From Acidocella sp. 20-57-95 (GTDB lineage Bacteria; Pseudomonadota; Alphaproteobacteria; Acetobacterales; Acetobacteraceae), in contig NCAT01000003.1 of NCBI GenBank assembly GCA_002255575.1, forward strand, positions 62,001 through 126,000: a stretch of 64,000 nucleotides of DNA, given 5' to 3'. Shown here in pieces: positions 44,958 through 53,006 of the stretch. The notes beneath the pieces were generated by a model that searched no databases, had not been told where the DNA came from, and saw nothing but the letters and a program-made list of their open reading frames with translations. Each line of letters starts with the position of its first letter. The first letter of the stretch is position 1. The translations under genes and the position numbers were made by a program.

Positions 44958-44991
44958 AGGGCAGCATAACCATTGGCTGCCCTTATTTTTT
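44958..44991 (+). terminator. Intrinsic terminator after nrdA
   Basis: AGGGCAGC (44958-44965) pairs with GCTGCCCT (44976-44983) with a 10-base loop, followed by TATTTTTTA. This is a complete Rho-independent terminator 38 bp after the nrdA stop. It marks the left border of the sulfonate-related region. Confidence 0.9.
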
Positions 44992-45129
44992 ACGCTCCTG
45001 TACAATTCCTGTTTGAAAATTCGTAACCGGTCAGGATGGCATAAAAAGTAGTTACAATTTAGCGATCTGGTTTTAAGTCTCGCAGCATAAAGGCGCGGAA
45101 TTGCAGGCAAAAAAGGATCATAAGCCAAC

Positions 45130-46050
45130 TTGTCCATCCGGGATTTGAAAACCTTTTTAGCGATTGCCAACGCCGGTTCATTTGTTGCTGCGGCGCGCAC
45201 GGTTTATCGTACGCAGTCGGCGGTCACCGCCCAGATGCAGGCGCTTGAGGAGCAGCTGGGCTTAACTTTATTTGACCGCAGCACGAGACCGCCGACCCTG
45301 ACCGATGAAGGGCGCAGCTTTGTGCCAAAAGCCTTGAATGTGGTGGCAGAATATGAGCGGTTGTTCAGCGAACCGCAGACTGAACATCTGCGTGGCAATT
45401 TGCGACTGGGCGTTGTGCCAAGCGTAATTACGGGAATGACGCCGCGCGTGCTGGTGATGCTGCGCGACCGCTATCCAGGCTTACACGTGGAACTGGCGAT
45501 GGGGCTTTCGGCTGAGTTAGTGGAACGGGTACGGCGCAATTTGCTGGATGTCGCCTTGGTGAGCGATCCGCTTGAGAAGGGGTTCAGTTTGAAATGGTCA
45601 CCGTTTTTGCGGGAACCATTAGTATTGGTGGCACCGATCGATGCGCCCGCTCTGCCGGTTCAGGATTTGCTCGAAAAATATCCCTTCATTCGCTACACCC
45701 GCCATGCCTGGGTGGGGCAATTGATTGAAAAGCAATTGAAGCAGCAGAAACTGAAAGTGCGTGAGACGATGATGCTCGATACGCTGGAAGCCATCATCGG
45801 GATGGTTCACGCGGGCATAGGGGTCTCCATTGTGCCGATGCGGCTGATTGAACCGGCAGGCTCGCCGCCGGTACGCCGCCTGACCTTGCCGGGGCCGACT
45901 GTTTACCGGACACTGGGGTTGGTTGAACTTCAGGACCACCCGAAATCAACGCTCACCGCTACCTTGCTCAGCGTTTTGCAAACTGTGGCAGAGCAAGCTG
46001 GCGGGGCGGCTATCGCAGCGTCTGGCCGGAGCGCCCGCCGCCGAACTTAA
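45130..46050 (+). CDS. LysR family transcriptional regulator
   Basis: 306 residues from a TTG start (no ATG fits before the conserved helix-turn-helix). The N-terminal domain SIRDLKTFLAIANAGSFVAAARTVYRTQSAVTAQMQALEEQLG matches LysR DNA-binding domains throughout; the remaining about 220 residues are the co-inducer-binding fold. It lies 129 bp upstream of, and in the same direction as, the complex-II-like operon and is the best candidate for its regulator. The effector is unknown, perhaps the dicarboxylate substrate. Confidence 0.9.
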   Translation: MSIRDLKTFLAIANAGSFVAAARTVYRTQSAVTAQMQALEEQLGLTLFDRSTRPPTLTDEGRSFVPKALNVVAEYERLFSEPQTEHLRGNLRLGVVPSVITGMTPRVLVMLRDRYPGLHVELAMGLSAELVERVRRNLLDVALVSDPLEKGFSLKWSPFLREPLVLVAPIDAPALPVQDLLEKYPFIRYTRHAWVGQLIEKQLKQQKLKVRETMMLDTLEAIIGMVHAGIGVSIVPMRLIEPAGSPPVRRLTLPGPTVYRTLGLVELQDHPKSTLTATLLSVLQTVAEQAGGAAIAASGRSARRRT

Positions 46051-46121
46051 CTTAGCTTCAATTAAATTGCGGTTAAAATTCAATCTTATACGTTTTATTT
46101 GAATGATGCTGTCTGCTATCT

Positions 46122-46158
46122 GTTTATCCCGAATTCGGTAAACATAAGCGGCCTTATG
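46122..46158 (+). promoter_or_regulatory. Inverted repeats before the complex-II-like operon
   Basis: Two palindromes stand in the 128-bp gap between the LysR gene and the FeS gene: CCGAATTCGG (46129-46138) flanked by GTTTA and TAAAC, and CATAAG N4 CTTATG (46143-46158). They end 20 bases before the ATG. LysR proteins bind dyads of this size, so they may be its site, but the exact T-N11-A pattern is not met. Confidence 0.4.
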
Positions 46159-46178
46159 CAGCCGCGCTGGAATGGAAA

Positions 46179-46910
46179 ATGTCTAAAGTGGCGGATACGT
46201 TGCAGGTCTCGTTATGGCGTGGCGGCGCCGAGGGTGGATTTAAAACCTATGAGGTACCGCAGCTTCCAAACCAAACTATTTTGGATGTGGTCACCTGGGT
46301 ACAGCGCAATTTAGATGCCACCTTGTCTTATCGCTTTGCCTGCCGGGTGGGTATGTGTGGGTCCTGTGCCATGATGGTAAATGGTCATCCGCGCTGGACC
46401 TGCCGCACCCATGTTACGAAGGTCGCGCAAAAGGGAGTGGTGGAAATTGCACCGCTCGCCAATCTGCCGATTATAAAGGACCTAGCTGCCGATATGCGGC
46501 CGTTCTTTGATAAATGGGTGGTGGCGCATGGTACATTTGCCGGCAGTAAAACCCGCGCCGATGAAATTGAGCCAATTAAGCCCAGTGATCCGGCCAGAAT
46601 TATGGCAGATGCCGCGATTGAATGTATCAATTGCGGGATATGTTATGCAGCATGCGACACGGTTCGTTGGAACCCTGATTATTTAGGCCCAGCGGCGCTG
46701 AACCGGGCCTGGAGCCTGATTAACGATGTGCGCGACGCTGACCATAAAGGCAGGCTAGAAGCTGTTTCAGCCAATGGGGGCTGCCATAATTGCCATTCCC
46801 ATCAATCGTGCCAGGTCCATTGCCCGCAATCGCTCAACCCGACACGTTCGATTGCGGGGCTGAAGCGACTATCGACCCAGGCATATATTCGAGGAGAGAT
46901 TAAGCCGTGA
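46179..46910 (+). CDS. Succinate dehydrogenase/fumarate reductase-like iron-sulfur subunit
   Basis: 243 residues. The [2Fe-2S] ligands are Cys55, Cys60, Cys63 and Cys75 (ACRVGMCGSC...WTC). The two other clusters use CINCGICYAAC near 149-159 and CHNCHSHQSCQVHCPQS near 199-215, so all three clusters of complex II are expected. It passes electrons from the flavoprotein to the membrane anchors. It is first in a BDCA-like gene order, unlike the usual CDAB of housekeeping sdh operons, which suggests a specialised paralogue. Confidence 0.9.
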   Translation: MSKVADTLQVSLWRGGAEGGFKTYEVPQLPNQTILDVVTWVQRNLDATLSYRFACRVGMCGSCAMMVNGHPRWTCRTHVTKVAQKGVVEIAPLANLPIIKDLAADMRPFFDKWVVAHGTFAGSKTRADEIEPIKPSDPARIMADAAIECINCGICYAACDTVRWNPDYLGPAALNRAWSLINDVRDADHKGRLEAVSANGGCHNCHSHQSCQVHCPQSLNPTRSIAGLKRLSTQAYIRGEIKP

Positions 46911-47236
46911 ACGTAAGGCTGTATTTGTGGCAGCGTGGCACGGCGGCAGTGATGCTGCCGATGATTTTCATACATTTGATCGTCATATATTATGCGATGA
47001 ATCACCAACTAACCGCTGCGGAGATTTTATCACGCACGCGGGCAAGTTTAGCCTGGGGTTTGTTTTACAGTTTCTTTGTGGTGCTTGCATCAATTCATGC
47101 TTCTATTGGCGTCGGAAATATTCTGCGCGAATGGGCGGGGTTGAAATCTAGGGCTTCTGAATTTGCAGCATCGGCGCTGGGGGTAGCGTTGTTGGTGCTG
47201 GGCTTGCGCGCAGTGGCAGCTGTGGTGCTGCCATGA
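46907..47236 (+). CDS. Complex-II-like membrane anchor subunit (SdhD-like)
   Basis: 109 residues with three membrane helices. The helix starting MLPMIFIHLIVIYYAMN carries a His, and FVVLASIHASIGVGNILREW has the second His typical of haem b or quinone-site anchors. It starts at a GTG overlapping the FeS gene stop (GTGA). By position it pairs with the next anchor. Sequence similarity alone is weak. Confidence 0.78.
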   Translation: MNVRLYLWQRGTAAVMLPMIFIHLIVIYYAMNHQLTAAEILSRTRASLAWGLFYSFFVVLASIHASIGVGNILREWAGLKSRASEFAASALGVALLVLGLRAVAAVVLP

Positions 47237-47583
47237 GTGTATCCCGCCGCGCTTACCGCTATAATATGCTGTGGAATGCAGCGTTGATTCATCGGCTCTC
47301 TGGCGTTGGGTTGGTCGTATTTTTGCCTCTGCATTTTTTGGTGTTGGGGTTGGCAATACAAAGTGCCGGTCGTCTCGACGGGTTTTTACAACTAACCCAA
47401 ATGCCGCTGGTGAAACTTGCCGAGTTTATATTGGTGTTTCTGTTGGTTGTGCATTTGCTGGGTGGCGCCCGATTACTGGTGCTCGAACTATTGCCTTGGC
47501 TGGATGGACAAAAATGGCTGGCGGCGGCAGCGACAGGCATTGCAGCAATAGCTGCCTTGATTTTCTTGATTCGCGTATTGTGA
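47233..47583 (+). CDS. Succinate dehydrogenase cytochrome b556-like subunit (SdhC-like)
   Basis: 116 residues with three helices. WNAALIHRLSGVGLVVFLPLHFLVLG near 14-39 is the SdhC family pattern with the HR-SG quinone-site motif, and VVHLLGGARLLVLE near 74 gives the haem-ligand His. It overlaps the preceding anchor gene by 4 bp. It should link the complex to the quinone pool. Confidence 0.85.
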   Translation: MSVSRRAYRYNMLWNAALIHRLSGVGLVVFLPLHFLVLGLAIQSAGRLDGFLQLTQMPLVKLAEFILVFLLVVHLLGGARLLVLELLPWLDGQKWLAAAATGIAAIAALIFLIRVL

Positions 47584-47592
47584 GATTTGATC

Positions 47593-49329
47593 ATGAATAT
47601 TAAGCGGCAACAAACCGATATTTTAATTCTAGGCTCCGGTGGTGCCGGGCTGTTTGCCGCCTTGCATGCACAGGCAGCGAACCCCAAACTTCGGATTATA
47701 ATCGCCACCAAAGGCTTGCTCGGCAAATGTGGTTGCACGCGCATGGTGCAAGGTGGCTATAATGTCGCATTGAATCCGGGTGATTCAATTGAGCGGCATT
47801 TTATGGATACGATCGAGGGCGGCAAATGGCTGCCCGACCAGGAACTTGCCTGGACACTGGTGACGAAAGCCATTGAACGCGTGCGGGAACTTGAAAACGA
47901 GATCGGCTGTTTTTTCGACCGTAATGCGGATGGAACGTTGCACGGCAAGGCGTTTGCCGGACAAACCTTCGACCGCACAGTGCACAAAGGTGATTTAACC
48001 GGTATTGAAATCATCAGCCGCCTGATGGAGCAGGTTTGGGCGCGCCCTGGTGTTGAAAAACTTGAGGAACATCGCGCGCTTGGGTTGATTAAATCAGCCG
48101 ATGGGAAAACCCTTGCGGGCGTGTTGATGCTGGATATACGTACCGGTGCATTCAAATTCATCCAGGCGAAAGCTGTGCTAATGGCAACGGGTGGCGGCCC
48201 CACCATGTATCGCTACCACACGCCATCCGGTGATAAGAGTATGGATGGCTTGGCGATGGCGCTGCGGGCGGGTCTGCCTTTGCGCGATATGGAAATGGTA
48301 CAGTTCCACCCGACCGGATTGCTCGCAGGGCCGGATACCAGAATGACCGGTACGGTGCTGGAGGAAGGCTTGCGCGGTGCTGGCGGGCATTTGCTGAACG
48401 GCAATATGGAACGGTTTATGGCGACCTATGATGCGAAGCTGGAGCGGGCAACGCGCGATATTGTCAGCCGGGCGATATATGCGGAAATGAAAGCTGGGCG
48501 CACCACCCCCAATGGTGGGGTGTATATCCAAATGAGCCATCTAGGTGCTGCGACGGTCGCGAAAAAATTCAAAGGCATGGTGGACCGGTGCCGCGATTGT
48601 GGCTTTGACCTCGCGGGCGGAATTGTCGAGGTGGTGCCAACTGCGCATTATTTCATGGGCGGTATTGTCTGCAAGGTTGATACGGCCACTGAATTGCCGG
48701 GCTTGTTTGTGGCTGGTGAGGATGCTGGCGGCGTGCATGGCGCTAACCGTCTGGGTGGCAATGGGGTTGCAAATTCTACAGTCTATGGTGGCATTGCCGG
48801 TGATGTAATGCCGCAATGGGTGGCACAACATCAGGAATTTTCCCCACCCGACGAAACGATGTTGACGGCAGAAATTGCGCGGGCGCTCGAACCATTTCAA
48901 AAACCTGCTGGCGATATCAACAGGCTTCGCGAAAACTTGCTTGATTTGATGTGGGATGATGTGGGGGTGGTGCGGGATGCAGAAGGTCTCGCCAGAGGCG
49001 TTGGTAAACTCGATGAGATTGAGCGTGAACTTCTGGCAACTGGCGTTGCCGATACTGACCGCGCGTTTAACCTGACTTGGCAGGATTGGTTGAACTTGCG
49101 TTCTTTATGCGAGACCAGCCGTGTGATTGCGCTAGCAGCATTACGCCGGGAAAATTCGCGCGGTGCGCATTATCGTTCAGATTTTCCGGATCCGGGTGAT
49201 TTTGAAACATCGCGCTTTACAGTGGCGCGGCAGGTGGGTGCCAAGGTTGAGGTCAGCGAAGAGCCGGTTCGTTTTACCCACATCAAGCCTGGCCAGTCTT
49301 TGTTAACCGCCGACATTGCCGCTGAATAA
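47593..49329 (+). CDS. Succinate dehydrogenase/fumarate reductase-like flavoprotein
   Basis: 578 residues from the ATG at 47593. The FAD motif ILGSGGAGLFAALHA is at 12-26. Substrate-side residues look intact: QFHPTGLLAGP near 237, LEEGLRGAGGHLLNGNMERFM near 255-275, RDIVSRAIYAEM near 290 and GVHGANRLGGNGVANSTVYGG near 376. The region where the FAD-linking His of SdhA/FrdA lies reads GCTRMVQGG, with Cys48 in its place, so the FAD is probably not covalently held. Substrate is likely a dicarboxylate or close analogue. It is last of the four complex-II-like genes, followed by the dehydratase pair. Confidence 0.88.
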   Translation: MNIKRQQTDILILGSGGAGLFAALHAQAANPKLRIIIATKGLLGKCGCTRMVQGGYNVALNPGDSIERHFMDTIEGGKWLPDQELAWTLVTKAIERVRELENEIGCFFDRNADGTLHGKAFAGQTFDRTVHKGDLTGIEIISRLMEQVWARPGVEKLEEHRALGLIKSADGKTLAGVLMLDIRTGAFKFIQAKAVLMATGGGPTMYRYHTPSGDKSMDGLAMALRAGLPLRDMEMVQFHPTGLLAGPDTRMTGTVLEEGLRGAGGHLLNGNMERFMATYDAKLERATRDIVSRAIYAEMKAGRTTPNGGVYIQMSHLGAATVAKKFKGMVDRCRDCGFDLAGGIVEVVPTAHYFMGGIVCKVDTATELPGLFVAGEDAGGVHGANRLGGNGVANSTVYGGIAGDVMPQWVAQHQEFSPPDETMLTAEIARALEPFQKPAGDINRLRENLLDLMWDDVGVVRDAEGLARGVGKLDEIERELLATGVADTDRAFNLTWQDWLNLRSLCETSRVIALAALRRENSRGAHYRSDFPDPGDFETSRFTVARQVGAKVEVSEEPVRFTHIKPGQSLLTADIAAE

Positions 49330-49342
49330 TGGGGTTGTGCAC

Positions 49343-50302
49343 GTGATTTCCATAGACACCGTACAAAAGACCGCCGCGACCTTGATGGCCAAAGCGGCAA
49401 TTGAAATACCAGATGATTACTTGGCCGGATTGCGCCGCTGTGCAGACACCGAAACCGGGGATCTCTCCTCGTTTGTAATCCAAGCCATGCTGGAAAATTA
49501 CGAAGCCGCGAAGGAGGACCGCCGGGCCATGTGCGGCGATACTGGCGTGCCGCGCTGGTATGTGAAGTACGGCAACGAGGCACGCGTTGAAGGTGGCCCG
49601 GTTGCAATGGAAGCGGCATTGCGGCGCGCGACTGCACATGCCACGCATTCTGTGCCGTTGCGGCCTAACCGGGTGCACCCGCTTTGGCGAACGGACCATA
49701 ATAATAACTGCGGCATATTCGCGCCCGAAATCGATTATGCGTTTGAACCCGAGGGCGACTGGGTGGATTTAACCACCGTGCATAAAGGCGGCCTGTTTGG
49801 TTCAGACTATCGGATGTTGTTCCCCGGTGATGGCATTGATGGGATCAGGCGGTTTTTCCTTGATACATTAATCGGTTTTGGTAAGCGAGGTCTGGCTTGT
49901 CAGCCAGCGATTGTGGGGATCGGGCTTGGTGGTTCAAAAGATACCTGCATGGTGCTCGGCAAACAGGCATCATGCTTGCGGGTTGTGGGCTCGCGCCATC
50001 CTGATCCGAAGATTGCTGCTCTGGAAGAGGAGTTAAAAGATCTCGGCAATCGGATCGGGATGGGGGCGATGGGCTTCATCGGGACGTCCATGGTGATCGA
50101 TTGTCATATTGAAGTGGGTTATTGCCATACGGGCGGCATGCCGATGAGCGTACATATGTTCTGCCTGTCCTCCCGCCGGGCGACCGCTCGGATTTACGGC
50201 GATGGCCGCGTGGCATTTCGAACTGATCCCGAATGGTTCAGCGATTATATGCGCCGCGCCGATGTTGAGTGGACCGGCCGGCAGACGCTGGCAGCGGAGT
50301 AA
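49343..50302 (+). CDS. Class I fumarase/tartrate dehydratase, alpha subunit
   Basis: 319 residues from the GTG at 49343 (GTG 49337 is also possible). CGDTGVPRWYVKYG near 66-79, HNNNCGIFAPEIDY near 122 and GIGLGGSKDTCMVLGKQA near 194 are the oxygen-sensitive [4Fe-4S] hydro-lyase family features, with Cys candidates in each. The family (TtdA/FumA N-half) adds or removes water on fumarate, mesaconate or tartrate. Together with the beta subunit it forms the enzyme. Directly following a succinate-dehydrogenase-like set, it should hydrate that complex's product. Confidence 0.88.
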   Translation: MISIDTVQKTAATLMAKAAIEIPDDYLAGLRRCADTETGDLSSFVIQAMLENYEAAKEDRRAMCGDTGVPRWYVKYGNEARVEGGPVAMEAALRRATAHATHSVPLRPNRVHPLWRTDHNNNCGIFAPEIDYAFEPEGDWVDLTTVHKGGLFGSDYRMLFPGDGIDGIRRFFLDTLIGFGKRGLACQPAIVGIGLGGSKDTCMVLGKQASCLRVVGSRHPDPKIAALEEELKDLGNRIGMGAMGFIGTSMVIDCHIEVGYCHTGGMPMSVHMFCLSSRRATARIYGDGRVAFRTDPEWFSDYMRRADVEWTGRQTLAAE

Positions 50303-50307
50303 TAGCA

Positions 50308-50976
50308 ATGCCAGGGCTGAAAACAGTAGATTTGCAATTGCCAGCGACCACTGAGCAATTACGGGGGCTAGACATTGGCACTGTGGTATATTTGACGGGC
50401 CGGGTTTTTACCGCCCGTGAAGGTGTATATAAACGGGTTGTAGAGGAAAGGCATGGATTGCCTGCAGCGCCGGAGATTTTGGGCCGGGTAAATTTTCATT
50501 GTTCCCCCGCCGCGACCATAGAGCCTGATGGAAGCTTTACGATGGGGGCGGTTTCGGCCACGGCATCGTTCCGGTTTGCCAAATGGCTGGATGGCTGGTT
50601 TACGCTTTCCGGTTGCAACATCATCATTGGCAAAGGTGGGATGACATCTGCCGACTACCGAAAGTTATTCGTGCCTCACAACGCCATTTACCTGACCACC
50701 GTAGGCTACGGAACCGGTGCGCTGTTGGGCCGTGGCATTACCCGCGTGGCTGACGTGTTGTGGGTTGAAGAATTGGGGCTAGCACAGGCAGTTTGGGTGC
50801 TTGATGTGGTGCGCTTTGGCCCCTTTTTGGTTGAAAGTGACCTCGCGGGAAACAGCCTGTTTGAGCGCGAGAATGCTAAAATTGCCGCGAATATTGCAGC
50901 ACTTTATGAAGGAACCAAGCCAGCGACACTGCGCCGTTATGGTGAAACTGACGATAAGACAGATGAAGTGATTTAA
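50308..50976 (+). CDS. Class I fumarase/tartrate dehydratase, beta subunit
   Basis: 222 residues. LPATTEQLRGLDIGTVVYLTGRVFTARE near 9-36 and the GCNIIIGKGGMTSADY motif near 107-122 are typical of TtdB/FumA C-half, which supplies part of the active site. A longer frame upstream overlaps the alpha gene and was rejected; the ATG at 50308 is 5 bases after that stop. Two separate subunits, not a fused FumA, is the ancestral form. Confidence 0.87.
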   Translation: MPGLKTVDLQLPATTEQLRGLDIGTVVYLTGRVFTAREGVYKRVVEERHGLPAAPEILGRVNFHCSPAATIEPDGSFTMGAVSATASFRFAKWLDGWFTLSGCNIIIGKGGMTSADYRKLFVPHNAIYLTTVGYGTGALLGRGITRVADVLWVEELGLAQAVWVLDVVRFGPFLVESDLAGNSLFERENAKIAANIAALYEGTKPATLRRYGETDDKTDEVI

Positions 50977-51049
50977 GAGCCAATTTATCGCAGATTGTTA
51001 TGGCCGACCGTGCGTCAGGTCGCCGTGCGCCAATCATATAGCCCCTACT

Positions 51050-51098
51050 TTGATATAAGATATATTAAGTTGACAAGGCGTGTGGGTCACCGTTAAGC
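51050..51098 (+). promoter_or_regulatory. Candidate promoter of the ABC transporter genes
   Basis: TTGACA at 51070-51075 is a perfect -35; 17 bp later TTAAGC (51093-51098) is a poor -10. Eleven bases before the -35 lies TTGATATAAG (51050-51059), 8 of 10 identical to the CTTATATAAG palindrome found twice in the suyA-hpsU gap, with an ATATAAGATA stretch shared exactly with the left copy. A link to the same regulator is possible but unproven. Confidence 0.4.
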
Positions 51099-51181
51099 TT
51101 CTAGCGTCCAAATAAAGTCGTGCAGTGGTGCCAAACGCTACCGCAAATAAACAGACTGAAAATAGCGATGGGAGAATGAAC

Positions 51182-52174
51182 ATGCGTTTCATACGCGGGC
51201 TATTCTTGGCTTTGATCTCTGGCTTCGTAATGCTTTCTGGTGGGGCTGGTTATGCCCGTGCTGAAACGGTCGCGATCGCTCAGGAATATGGAATTTCCTA
51301 TTTGCCGCTCACGATTATACGTGCGCAGGACCTGCTGGCGAAGGCTGGCAAGGCTGAAGGCATCGACATTACAACGAATTGGCTTACCTTCACCGGTGGT
51401 GCACCGATGAATGAGGCGCTGATTTCCGGCAATCTTGATATCGCCTCTGGCGGCGTGGCACCCATGCTGGTGTTATGGGATCGCACGCGCGGAAATATGG
51501 ATGTGAAGGCGCTGGCGGCCTTGGGCTCGATGCCGCTGTTTTTGAATACGTCTGATGCCGATGTGAAAACGATCAAGGATTTTAAAGATAGTGACCGGAT
51601 TGCGCTACCGGCGGTTAAAGTCTCTATCCAGGCGATTATACTTGAGATGGCAGCAGCGCAGGCATTTGGTGATGCCAACTACAATAAGCTGAATGGTTTG
51701 ACTGTTTCGATGTCGCATCCTGATGGGATGTCCTCGCTGATGAATGGCACCGCAGGTATCACCGCTCATTTTACGTCCGCACCATTTCAATATGAGGAAC
51801 TCGCTAATCCAAAAATCCATAAAGTGCTGGATAGCTATCAAGTGGTCGGCGGTCCTCATACTTTTAACGTGGTATGGGCCAGCAAGAAATTTGTCGATGG
51901 TAATCCGAAGGTTGTTAAAGCCTTTATGATTGCTTTGCAGCAGGCAATGGCATTCATTCATGAGCATCCGACCGAAGCGGCAAAAATTTATATTGCTGAT
52001 GAGAAATCGAAATCCTCGATCGAGTCGATTGTGAACATGATCAAAGATCCACAAAATGTCTGGACGACAAAACCACAGCGGATCATGGAGTTTGCCAAAT
52101 TCATGCAAAAAACCGGCCTGATCAAGCATGTGCCAGCTGATACGGCCGACGTTTTTTTCCAGACGTCGAAATGA
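51182..52174 (+). CDS. ABC transporter substrate-binding protein, TauA/SsuA/NMT1 type
   Basis: 330 residues from the ATG at 51182, which has GGAGA 7 bases before it (ATG 51176 is too close). The signal peptide ends at ARA near residue 26. The mature protein begins TVAIAQEYGISYLPLTIIRAQ and has GGAPMNEALISGNLDIASGGVAP near 72, as in periplasmic proteins for nitrate, taurine and sulfonates. It delivers its ligand to the permease encoded two genes later. The ligand is not readable from sequence. Confidence 0.88.
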   Translation: MRFIRGLFLALISGFVMLSGGAGYARAETVAIAQEYGISYLPLTIIRAQDLLAKAGKAEGIDITTNWLTFTGGAPMNEALISGNLDIASGGVAPMLVLWDRTRGNMDVKALAALGSMPLFLNTSDADVKTIKDFKDSDRIALPAVKVSIQAIILEMAAAQAFGDANYNKLNGLTVSMSHPDGMSSLMNGTAGITAHFTSAPFQYEELANPKIHKVLDSYQVVGGPHTFNVVWASKKFVDGNPKVVKAFMIALQQAMAFIHEHPTEAAKIYIADEKSKSSIESIVNMIKDPQNVWTTKPQRIMEFAKFMQKTGLIKHVPADTADVFFQTSK

Positions 52175-52214
52175 CGATTGGGTGTTGCAGCGTACATCAT
52201 GACCGGAGGCCGGT

Positions 52215-53006
52215 GTGACGGATAAAGATGATCTGGTGCTCGATGTCAGTAATGTTACGCTGCAGTACAAGACGCCACAATATTTAGTGACGGCCACCTA
52301 CCGGGTGAATCTCGAAGTGCATCAGAGTGATCGGTTTGTGCTGCTGGGGCCATCAGGTTGTGGGAAGTCAACATTGCTGAAGGCCATCGGTGGATTCATG
52401 GAACCTGTTGAGGGTAAAATTACCCTGCATGGTCGGCCCGTTACCAAGCCAGGCCCAGACCGGATGATGGTGTTCCAGGAATTTGAGCAATTGATGCCGT
52501 GGAAGAGCGTGTTGGAAAATGTAAAATTTCCAATGTTGGCAAGCGGGCGTTTCAAGGGCCGCGACGCACATGACCGAGCCTTGTCGGCGATTGACAAGGT
52601 TCGGCTGACGAAATTCACCAATGTCTATCCGCATATGCTCTCGGGTGGCATGAAAATGCGTGTTGCCATCGCCCGTGCCATGGCGATGGAGCCCGATATT
52701 TTACTGATGGATGAGCCTTTCGCCGCACTCGATGCGCTGACCCGCCGCAAGATGCAGGATGAGTTGCTTGCGCTGTGGGAGCAGGTTCGTTTCACCATGC
52801 TGTTTGTGACGCATTCCATTGAAGAGGCAATTGTCATCGGCTCGCGTATTATGCTGCTTTCGCCGCATCCGGGGCGGGTACGGGCGGAGCTGAATTCGCC
52901 AGGCCCACATGGCGATGAGGCCGAGATCTCCCGCTTATCAAAGCATATTCATGATTTGTTGTTCGGTCACGAGCTTTCGGCACCACGCCCGGCGGGGGTT
53001 GCATGA
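52215..53006 (+). CDS. ABC transporter ATP-binding protein, TauB/SsuB type
   Basis: 263 residues from a GTG. Walker A GPSGCGKST near 44-52, Q-loop QEFEQLMPW near 91, signature LSGGMKMRVAIARAMAM near 139 and Walker B ILLMDEPFAALDALTR near 160-175. It energises import with the binding protein and permease of this operon. It overlaps the permease gene by 4 bp. Confidence 0.94.
   Translation: MTDKDDLVLDVSNVTLQYKTPQYLVTATYRVNLEVHQSDRFVLLGPSGCGKSTLLKAIGGFMEPVEGKITLHGRPVTKPGPDRMMVFQEFEQLMPWKSVLENVKFPMLASGRFKGRDAHDRALSAIDKVRLTKFTNVYPHMLSGGMKMRVAIARAMAMEPDILLMDEPFAALDALTRRKMQDELLALWEQVRFTMLFVTHSIEEAIVIGSRIMLLSPHPGRVRAELNSPGPHGDEAEISRLSKHIHDLLFGHELSAPRPAGVA

Noticed and set aside
46179-49329. Housekeeping succinate dehydrogenase of the TCA cycle
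   Set aside because: Gene order BDCA, the missing FAD-linking histidine, and linkage to a fumarase pair and a TauABC-type importer speak for a specialised paralogue. Not fully excluded without the rest of the genome.
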